A program made the position numbers and the translations under genes. Below are positions 56,175-64,000 of a stretch of DNA of 64,000 nucleotides, piece by piece. Source of the DNA: Neoarius graeffei (lineage: Eukaryota > Chordata > Actinopteri > Siluriformes > Ariidae); NCBI RefSeq assembly GCF_027579695.1, contig NC_083579.1, positions 71,533,371-71,597,370 of the forward strand. The letters run 5' to 3'. The notes beneath the pieces were generated by a model, which saw nothing but the letters and a program-made list of their open reading frames with translations, ran no database searches and had not been told where the DNA came from. Position 1 is the stretch's first letter. Each line of letters opens with the position of its first letter.

Positions 56175-57812
56175 ACTACACTGGCTTTCAACTATATGTA
56201 AGCTAACAATGTGATTCATTCAGCATTACTGAGGACTTTTAGAACAGCAATATTATGGCAGCGGGGTCGTGGTCAAGCGTCGGTCTGTGACCGGAGGGTG
56301 GAGTCAGGGAAGGTAAGTGGCAGAATCACTGCACCTGATGTTAATTAATGTGTTTGTGTGTCTTCCCCAGTGACCGCACCTTATTTAAGGAGAGAGAGCG
56401 GAGAGGCAAGAAGAGGTTGTCTGCTGTCCTACCATCGGGACAGCCGCCAAATGGTCCTCCACCAGCTCGATTGCCTGATCCAGTGACGCCGGGCGGTGGC
56501 ACTGGATCCACTCTGCGGTTCCTGCTGGTAAGCGCGCGATGAACTGCTCCAGTACTGCCTGGTCGATGATTCCCTTGGTGTCGCGGTTGTCGGCCCTCAA
56601 TCACCGCCAGCAGGCGTCCCGGAGTTGCTGGCCAAACGCGAACGGCCGGCCGACTTCCTCCAAGCGCAAAGCGCGGAAGTGCTGTCGTTGTTGCTCGGGG
56701 GTGCGCCCCACACGCTGGAGGACAGCCCGGCAAAGGTCCGCGTAGGCCGGTCAGCGGGGAGCTGTAGCGCAGCCAGCTGCGCCTCTCCCGTTAGAAGGGG
56801 GAGGAGGCGCGCTGCGTGCTGTTCCACCGGCCACCCCGAGGTCTCTGCTACCTGCTCAAAGAGCGTGAGAAAGGCCTCGGGGTCGTCCTGCGGGCCCATC
56901 TTCATTAGGGTGAGGTGTGAAGGGCCCGCGGCAGTGGAGTTGGTGGACCCCGCCGACGCGAGGAGGTACTGGAACGGCTGTCAATCTTCCTGCTGAGCCA
57001 ACACCAGGGCCTCGAACTGTTGTTCCTGCTCCTTCCGGAAGGCGACTAGCGCCTGGTGCTGGCTTTGCTGGGCCGTGGCAAGTGCGTGGACCAGGTCGGC
57101 GAAAGGGGAGGACTCCATAGGGCTGTTCTGCTTCTGCGCTCCAAGCTCCCGGGTTTCGGCACCACTGTGGCAGTTCGTATGAATGGGCGGAGCACAGAAG
57201 ACGGCAGGACAGAGCTAAGGTTGGTAAACCTTTTTATTTTCAATGCTTTTCAGTGGTCTCTCACTTAATAACACACAGATGCACGCACACACAACCGGCG
57301 TCTGGTTCGGGGGAGAGCTCCCTCTGCTCTCTCTCTCTCTCTCTCTCCTTAAATAGGGCGCGGTCACTGGGGAAGACACACAAACACATTAATTAACATC
57401 AGGTGCAGTGATTCTGCCACTTACCTTCCCTGACTCTGCCCTCCAGTCACAGACCGCCGCTTGACCACGCCCCCGCTGCCACAGATATCAAGTTAATTAC
57501 CTTTTTTTTTTGTATCCACAGGTATGCAGCTCATACAGGTCCAACAGGACCCAAGGGACCTGGTTCTGTCCAAAGGCTCATCGCTGAAGGTCACCTGCTC
57601 GATAACCAGCACGAGTAATCCAAACCTATACTGGTACCACTGGAATGAAACAGCAGGGTTCACACTGGTCTTCACCTCAAGCCACTGGTTCAGTGAATCC
57701 TGCCAGTGAGGGTCAGTTTAAATCTCACAGACCTGATTGGCTTCAGATCATTCTGGAGTCTGATGGAGTGAGTGAGATCGGATCTGCAGTGTGGTACTGT
57801 GCAGCCAGTCCC
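56175..57812 (+). pseudogene. V20: V pseudogene with several hits
   Basis: Only the end of the leader remains (CACTGGCTTTCAACTATAT then GTAAGC, about 56179-56202); its start and promoter are gone at the hAT-like insertion. An inverted-LTR unit sits in the intron, 33 bp before the V exon. The V exon 57522-57812 has CDR1 TSTSNPN but loses 2 bp in CDR2 (CACCTCAAGCC where others have CACCTCTCGAGCC), which shifts the frame to a stop. The FR3 site is RPDWLQ, read in the other frame. The RSS spacer is also 2 bp short. Confidence 0.85.
56254..57483 (-). mobile_element. Inverted-LTR unit 2 (Gmr1-like fossil)
   Basis: On the minus strand: an LTR (about 57483-57170), a piece of the 5' internal region and gag (about 57170-56400), then an inverted U3 segment (about 56400-56254). 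The ends are inverted (TATGGCAGC / GCTGCCACA), and the target duplication is AATAT/GATAT. It is a broken, coding-dead fossil with several breaks and the same plan as unit 1 at 15272-15804. Confidence 0.78.
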
Positions 57813-57849
57813 CACAGCATCAGTGTCATCACAGAGCTGTACAAAAACC
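57813..57849 (+). other. RSS of V20, 21-bp spacer
   Basis: CACAGCA (57813-57819), a spacer of only 21 bp, ACAAAAACC (57841-57849). Off the 23-bp rule by 2, so cutting should be reduced. Confidence 0.78.
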
Positions 57850-58271
57850 ACATCTTCTTAAGCTTGGGTTTTATGCTCAAATACACAGTATTGTATACCT
57901 TTTTTAAATTGCTCATCAGTACAATACTTTAACTGATAGAGGTTTTATAGATCTATAAAGTCACATGTTTGCTTTATTGAAATATTCAAAAGTTAGTGTC
58001 ATCTGCATTTTTCCCAATTTATCTTTTTTCATTCTTTCTTAAAGTTTCTTCAATAATTGCTTGTCCAATAAAGCAATAAGGAAAATGTACACAATATTTG
58101 TATTGTTGTTTAAAGTATCATACACGCTGTCAAGCACGAGATTATTTCAGAGAAACTCTTTAAGCAAGAAAATGATTGAAAGCAGGCCTTCAGATTCATC
58201 AACCACAGAATCACACCGTTAAGTAAAACCAGAGTGCATCATTGTGGGGAAAGTCCTATACACTGCGTAGA

Positions 58272-59440
58272 ATGGATATAAAAAGTTTACACACCCCCTG
58301 TTAAAATTGGAGGGTTTTTTTAATGTAAAGAAATCATGTCAGATCTTTTTCTACCTTAAATGTGATATAGAAATCAACAAAATTCAAGTACAAAAAAAAA
58401 AAAAAAGTTTTAGGAGGAAAAAATATACAATAACCTGGATGCATAAGTGTGCGCACCTTTTTCTAATGGGACATGCGACTGTCCTCAGAATTCACCAATC
58501 ACATTCAAACTCATGTTCAAAAGTAATTATCATCAACCTGTGATCAGTGAAGTGATTCTGATGAACTCCAGATCAAGATCAGCTGTTTCTGTAAGATTTT
58601 CTTGACATATTCTTTGTTTCATTTGTCACATTATCAAGAACAGGACCTCCCTCTGAAATTGATGAAAAGACAAGAGCTTGGCAATGTTAAAAGAGGTGCA
58701 GGAATATATTGCTAGTACTTCTCTATCTCTTCATGTGAGAACGATCTCATATATTCTTCACATATCTAGGCTATGGAGTAGGGTGGCTCGACTGACGCTG
58801 TTTCTCACAATAAAGGAAAGCACCCAAGCCTGCCTAAATCACCCAAAGCCATATGGCAAAATGTGCTATGGTCTGATTTTTTTTTGGGGGGGGAGGGACA
58901 AAACACACAAGACAACTCATCACCCAAAGGACACCATTTCCATGGTGAAGCATGGTGGTGGTAGCATCATGCTGTGGGGCTGCTTCACTTCAGCTGAGAT
59001 TGGGACTTTAATCAACAGACAGGAATCATGGTTTGCTTCAAATACCAATCTGTCTTGGCAAAACAAAACAGGCAGCCTCTGTTAGAGAGCTGAAGATGAA
59101 ACAAATCCATTTACCAGCATGATATCGACCCAAGCATGAATCGAAGTCAGCAAAGGAATGGCTTCAAAAGAAGATGATCAACATTTTGGAATGTTCCAGT
59201 CAGATCCCTGATCAAAATCCAATCGATAACATGTCGAAGGACTTGAAGAAGGCTGGGCACACGAGATCTTCTCACACTTTGATACATATGGAGCATTTTT
59301 GCAAGGAAGAGTGAAATAAATTTGCCAAATCATGATGATTAAGTTGGTAGACTCTTAACCAAACAAGGCAGAGTGCTGTATTGTAAGCTAAAGGTGCTTT
59401 AACCAAGTATTACTTCAGGGGTGTGCACACTTATGCAAAA
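58272..59440 (+). mobile_element. Old Tc1 relic after V20
   Basis: Same relic family as after V9, with part of the 5' coding region missing and a T9-G8 tract near 58878. Confidence 0.72.
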
Positions 59441-59871
59441 CAGTTATTAAAATTTTTTTCTTTTTCTTTTTTTTCCAAAAAAATTCTATTTGTATTTCAG
59501 TTGAATTTTGTTAGCTGCTATATCACATTAAAGGTGAAAAATAATCTGATATGATTTAAGTTGGTTTCATTTTTTACATCATGAAAAGCTGCAAATTTAA
59601 TAGATGTGTGTCGACTTTTATATTCTGTAGTGACATGGGGAGAGAGAGAGAGAGAGAGAGAGTGTGTGTGTTCCATGGGTGATAATATCCTGTCATGACT
59701 TCCAGACACTTTGAAACGAGAGAAAAACATCACCTGAGATAAACCCCAGCGTATGTAATTCTCCAGCTGTGACGCAGGGTGAACTCGCACAGGGTCCCAC
59801 CCCATTGCTCAGTAACAGCCTGTTTCAGCACAGAGCCTGAGTTACTACAACTGCTACTGCATGTTGTCCTA

Positions 59872-59935
59872 ATGATCATGGTGCATTTGCATTTAGCTCT
59901 TTTTATTCTGATAGTACACTGGCTTTCAACTATAT
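59872..59935 (+). pseudogene. V21: orphan leader exon
   Basis: A normal B2 leader (MIMVHLHLALFILIVHWLST, donor GTAAGC) with its promoter box at 59792-59805. The intron runs only to about 59988, where a truncated SINE begins, and after that comes Tc1 relic. No V exon or RSS follows in the window, so the V exon was deleted. It is the last V trace to the right. Confidence 0.8.
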
Positions 59936-59988
59936 GTAAGCTAACAGTGTGATTAATTCAGCATTACTGAGAACTTTTAGAACAGCAA

Positions 59989-60116
59989 TCTCATCTCATT
60001 ATCTGTAGCCGCTTTATCCTGTTCTACAGGGTCGCAGGCAAGCTGGAGCCTATCCCAGCTGACTACGGGCAAAAGGCGGGGTACACCCTGGACAAGTCAC
60101 CAGGTCATCACAGGGC
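59989..60116 (-). repeat. tRNA-derived SINE, copy 7, 3' part
   Basis: Minus strand, starting TCTCATCTCATTATCTGTAG. The head is missing and the sequence passes directly into Tc1 relic, so this marks a deletion junction. Confidence 0.78.
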
Positions 60117-60995
60117 TATATGGAGTTTTTTTAATGTTAAAAAAAAAAAATCACGTCAGATCAATTTCTACCTCAAATGTGATACAGCAATAAACAGGAT
60201 TCAAGTAAGAAGTGTTTCAGGAGAAACATAATAATAATAAAAATACAATAACCTGGAAGCATAAGTGTGCACACCTTTTTTTTTTTTTTATAATGGGACA
60301 TGTGACTGTCCTCCGAAATCACCAATCACATTCAAACTCATGTTCAAAAGTAATTATGATTAACCTGTCATCAGTGAAATGATTCTGATGAACTCCAAAT
60401 CAAGATCAGCTGTTTCTGTAAGATTTTCTTAACATCTTCTTTGTTTCATTTGACTGCTGGAGCCAGGATTTACAAAGAACTTACAAAATCTGTATAGAAT
60501 CTCATTGTTGAAAGGTAGAGGAGTACAAAAAATTTTCCAGCACCATGGAATGGAATGAAGGCCATCATTAAGAAGTGGAGAAAATTGAGCACCACAGTGA
60601 CATGATCAAGAACAGGACCTCCCTCTAAAATTGATGAAAAGACAAGACAAAAACCTATCAGGGACGCTGCCAAGAGAGCTTGGCAATGTTAAAAGAGGTG
60701 CAGGAATATATTGCTAGTACTTCTGTCTCTCTGCATGTGACAACAATCTCTCGTATTCTTTATATATCTAGTCGACAGAGTAGGGTGGCTCGACTGACTC
60801 TGTTTCTCTTCTATTTTTAGACATGTTTACTTCTTTTTTGATTCAGGAGCTTGGTAGCAAATTTGAATTTCCCTCCGGGGATTAATAAAATAATTCTGAT
60901 TCTGATTTTTCACAATAAAAGAAAGTACCCAAGCCTGCCTAATTCACCCAAAGCCATATGGCAAAATGTGCTATGGTCTGATAAGACCAAGGTAG
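60117..60995 (+). mobile_element. Old Tc1 relic after V21, interrupted
   Basis: Part of the same relic family, ending near CTGATAAGACCAAGGTAG. Split at 60809-60909 by a LINE tail. Confidence 0.65.
60809..60909 (+). repeat. LINE 3' tail insertion
   Basis: About 100 bp with TTCCCTCCGGGGATTAATAA and an ATTCTG repeat tail, a pattern of L2/Rex-type LINE ends. Confidence 0.55.
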
Positions 60996-61194
60996 TGTAG
61001 GTACAACAGCGCCACAGTCCCGCATAAGAACTACAGATCCCATCAACTGTGGGTGGTAAAAGAGAGCAACTGGACTTGCTTGAAGATTCTTGAAGACGTT
61101 TCACCTCTCATCCGGAAGGCTTCTTCAGTTCTGTCTGACTAGTAGGGAGTATCAGGTATTTATCCTCTCATGGATTAAAAGCTCATCTACGGTG
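60996..61194 (+). repeat. Interspersed repeat, left part
   Basis: Contains GACGTTTCACCTCTCATCC, a stretch common in fish repeats. It continues at 63185 after the nested element. Confidence 0.45.
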
Positions 61195-61481
61195 CATACC
61201 TGTCAACTTTGAGGTTTGAAAAAAAGGGATATTTCCCAGATTTTTAACTCAAAATAAGGGAAAATTTCGGAAAGTCAAACTTTCCGAAAATTTCGGAAAG
61301 TCGGTAATCGAACTGACTTTTCTTCACAAAATTAAATTCGTCCTGCCATTTGGGCAAGTAGCGGCAATACACCTTTTTTGATTTTGCCTCACTCCTTTCT
61401 TTATTCAGGTGACCAGACACAGGTGCCCTGTGTCTGGTCGGAGTTTTATCGCACCGCTCCTGTGAAGGACGGCCCCATGAG

Positions 61482-61770
61482 GACAGTTGAGGGTTACACC
61501 TGTTAAAACTGTTAATATTATGGTCAGGCTGTCTGTTGTTGCCCAAATGAGGATGGGTTCCCTTTTGAGTCTGGTTCCTCTCGAGGTTTCTTCCTCATGT
61601 CGTCTGAGGGAGTTTTTCCTTGCCACCGTCACCACAGGCTTGCTCATTGGGGATAGATTAGGGATAAAATTAGCTCATGTTTTAAGTCGTTCAAATTCTG
61701 TAAAGCTGCTTTGCGACAATGTTTATTGTTAAAAGTGCTATACAAATAAACTTGATTTGATTTGATATTC
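61482..61770 (+). repeat. LINE 3' tail
   Basis: Contains CTCGAGGTTTCTTCCTCATG and ACAAATAAACTTGATTTGAT, a widespread fish LINE/SINE tail type. Confidence 0.5.
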
Positions 61771-61813
61771 ATGTCTCTAGTCTCGCCGTCTACTGAAACT
61801 CGCTGCCTGAGGA

Positions 61814-62825
61814 CAGTGCTTGAAGTGGAAAAAAAGAAGTGCAGGAACCCTGATTTTCTGACAATGCCATTCCGGTCATTCAAATAAGTTCAAATTTTTT
61901 AACTGAAAATTTCAGTTTTTGTATTGCCGTCACGCATTTTGCAAAACTTGGCTCATAAGGACAATGCTCTACTCTTTTCATCTGTTGTTGTGCTACAGTA
62001 TTTGTTGCTTGAACAGATGTGTTTTCACAATGACTCTCTGAGATATTATTTTTGAACGAAGTGGCTTGGTTTGTAGACAGCTGGAGTAAAAACAAATCAG
62101 AACTAAGAACCACAACCATATTGTCAAGTTGTGGATGATTTTCCCCAGTTTTGTGCCCCAACTTCAAAAGAGCTTTGATCACACAAGGAACACTCAGTTT
62201 TTCCCCTTTTTTGTTTTTTATTGAAGTTCAAAGGTGATGAAGGGGTTGATTAGGGCTTGATTAGGTTGATAACCTTAAGAACAACAGAAAAACATTGCAT
62301 CATTTTAAGTTTAAACTAATAAAAACAAGTCATCACAACATTACTTTAAGTTTCAAAAATAAAAAAAATGAGTAATTAGTGCACGTATTGCACTAAAAGA
62401 AAAGCAAAAGAAGGTTTAACACCTTTAAGTTTACTAATCACATACAAACACCTTTAAGTTTAACTAAGTTCACTAATCACCAAACCGCTCTCACGGTGCG
62501 CTCACTGGATGCGACCCAGCGCACGGAAAGGACGCGGCCAATAACAAGAAGGCGCTGCTCAACGCGCTGCGCACAGCTGCTCAGCTCGCGCTGATTTTTT
62601 GGCGAAGCGTGATAAAGGCTGTACAGCTTGTCGAAGAAGATCTTAAAGTTGTTCATGCCATTGATCTGCTTTAAAACATCCCCAACTGCTAATTCAAGCC
62701 TGTGGTTGAGGCAGTGCCAGACAAACAAATGGGGAAACTTCGCACACAACTGCGCTGCCACTCCGGTGAAAATAAAGAAGTGCAGGAACGCAGTTCCGGT
62801 GCGTTCCGGCCCACTTCAAGCCCTG
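61814..62825 (-). mobile_element. Nested hAT element
   Basis: Ends CAGTGCTTGAAGTGG and CCACTTCAAGCCCTG, with the 8-bp duplication CCTGAGGA (61806-61813, 62826-62833). It holds a transposase fragment on the minus strand. Confidence 0.8.
62477..62761 (-). pseudogene. hAT transposase fragment
   Basis: About 95 codons: FPHLFVWHCLNHRLELAVGD, then FFDKLYSLYHASPKNQREL and VIGRVLSVRWVASSERTVRA. The WHC.NHRLEL and RW..S words are typical of hAT / KIAA1586-like transposases. The rest of the enzyme is absent from this copy. Confidence 0.72.
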
Positions 62826-63184
62826 CCTGAGGAAAGAATTACGACTATCTTTTAGTTTTGTGAGAGGTTCCGAGCAGTGACCTTGGTCAGACTAGCGCTA
62901 TGGTTCTGACAGTCTTCTTCACAGACATGCAATTAAAATCAATGTGTAATTACTAGACTGCCACCTGCTGTACTGGAGAGGGCGGGGACGTGAATTCATG
63001 GCCCGACTTCCTGCTGTAAACTCCTGTCAGAGGCGCGTCATGAATTCTGGACCTACCGACTTTTTTATATTGTGAAAATACGGGATATTTTCGGGAAAAT
63101 AAAAAAACGGGAAGACAGCGGGAAATAAGTCAAAATAAGGGATTTCCCGGGAAAAACGGGAGGGTTGACAGGTATGCTACGGTG

Positions 63185-63410
63185 TCGTTAAGTCATCCTG
63201 TTGGTGTGGGTCACTGGGGGCTGGATGTGAACGGCCTCGAGAGTCGTTAGGGTGATCAATGGATTGCCCGTTAAGGTGATCAATGGAATGCTGATTCTCT
63301 CTGTCCTCTTGTGAGTCACTGAAAACAGCTGGGTTTTGGTGTGCATTCAGGCCCTGTCCACACGGCAACGGATTCAGGTGAATCTGATAAAATTTTTTAT
63401 CGTTTCGGCT
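63185..63410 (+). other. Right part of interrupted repeat and start of a MITE
   Basis: 63185-63340 continues the repeat left at 61194. From about 63347 (GGCCCTGTCCACACGGCAAC) a MITE-like sequence begins, which is split by the SINE. Confidence 0.45.
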
Positions 63411-63802
63411 GGGCGGCACGGTGGTGTAGTGGTTAGCGCTGTCGCCTCACAGCAAGAAGGTCCGGGTTCGAGCCCCATGGCCGGCGAGGGCCTTTCTGTG
63501 TGGAGTTTGCATGTTCTCCCCGTGTCCGCGTGGGTTTCCTCCGGGTGCTCCGGTTTCCCCCCACAGTCCAAAGACATGCAGGTTAGGTTAACTGGTGACT
63601 CTAAATTGACCGTAGGTGTGAATGTGAGTGTGAATGGTTGTCTGTGTCTATGTGTCAGCCCTGTGATGACCTGGCGACGTCCGGGGTGTACCCCGCCTTT
63701 CGCCCGTAGTCAGCTGGGATAGGATCCAGCTTGCCTGCGACCCTGTAGAACAGGATAAAGCGGCTACAGATAATGAGATGAGATGAGATGAGATGAGATG
63801 AG
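63411..63802 (+). repeat. tRNA-derived SINE, copy 8
   Basis: Full-length with a long (GAGAT)n tail, flanked by ATCGTTTCGGC (63399-63409 and 63803-63813). Confidence 0.88.
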
Positions 63803-63813
63803 ATCGTTTCGGC

Positions 63814-64000
63814 CTGGTGTCCACATGGCACCGGCGTTTTGGGTGCCCCACAACGATATTTTTTGAGAACGGGTCCCAGAGTGGAAAAATCTGGCAACGG
63901 CGCCATTGCAAAGTTGTCTGGATGAGTAGAACGGATTTGTTTACGATGACGTCACAACCACATGACTAGAACAAGCAGCACTCTCGCTGTTTTGTATGAA
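63814..64000 (+). other. MITE-like sequence running off the window
   Basis: Continues the element begun at about 63347 (GTCCACATGGCACCGG, GAACGGGTCCC). Non-coding; its end is outside the window. Confidence 0.45.

Larger units (their letters stand above)
61195..63176. mobile_element. hAT-like DNA element with 8-bp target duplication
   Basis: Ends CATACCTGTCAAC and GTTGACAGGTATG are inverted; the flanks are both CTACGGTG. Both arms carry AAATAAGGGA-like subterminal words. Inside are a LINE tail (61482-61770) and a second hAT-like element (61814-62825). Confidence 0.75.

Noticed and set aside
22863-60000. J segments or constant-region exons between V copies
   Set aside because: Looked for FGxG-type J motifs preceded by a 12-RSS, and for Ig constant-domain exons; none seen by eye.

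Overview
The window is genomic DNA of a ray-finned fish. The evidence is a cluster of split leader/V immunoglobulin-superfamily segments ending in recombination signals, many Tc1/mariner copies of several lineages, eight copies of a tRNA-headed SINE, hAT-type elements, L2-like LINE tails and a Gypsy element of the Gmr1 type. The repeat mix would suit an otophysan fish such as a catfish, but that is inference; no single-copy host gene is present to fix the species.

The main content is a one-orientation (+) array of 21 antigen-receptor V segments or their relics (called V1 to V21 here) from about 0.1 to 60 kb. An intact copy has a short leader exon, a GT-AG intron of about 80 to 110 bp that splits a codon after its first base, a 293-bp V exon with both canonical cysteines and a Trp, and a 23-spacer RSS (heptamer CACAGCA, nonamer ACAAAAACC). 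The germline end Cys-Ala-Ala-Ser/Arg-Pro and the 23-RSS suggest T-cell receptor V genes, most likely TRBV-like; no D, J or C segment is in the window to prove the chain. Fourteen copies look usable (V1, V3, V7-V12, V14-V19). Seven are damaged: V2 (3' end deleted), V4 (leader broken), V5 (heptamer lost), V6 (stop at the core Trp), V13 (splice donor lost), V20 (several hits) and V21 (leader only).

Layout: 0-15.2 kb alternates two V subfamilies in units of about 4.1 kb, with a Gmr1-like Gypsy element (1913-6635), a Tc1 element (9903-11384) and two SINEs. 15.3-22.1 kb is a block of insertions: an inverted-LTR unit, SINEs, a second Tc1 and two TIR elements. 22.3-36.8 kb holds V8 to V12 with a third Tc1 and a 5'-truncated LINE. 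38.7-52.5 kb is the youngest part, V13 to V19, made of 4.4-4.6 kb two-gene tandem repeats with alternating S (about 2.05 kb) and T (about 2.4-2.5 kb) spacers. 52.8-60 kb decays into V20 and V21 with nested insertions. 60-64 kb is transposon debris, including a hAT within a hAT-like element.

The copies appear to work as a repertoire: nearly constant framework and RSS, with variation in CDR1, CDR2 and a short FR3 (HV4-like) site that looks shuffled between copies. A shared GGGTCCCACCCCAT box lies about 60-70 bp before the leader ATG, and five of the spacers carry a CTCF-like motif.
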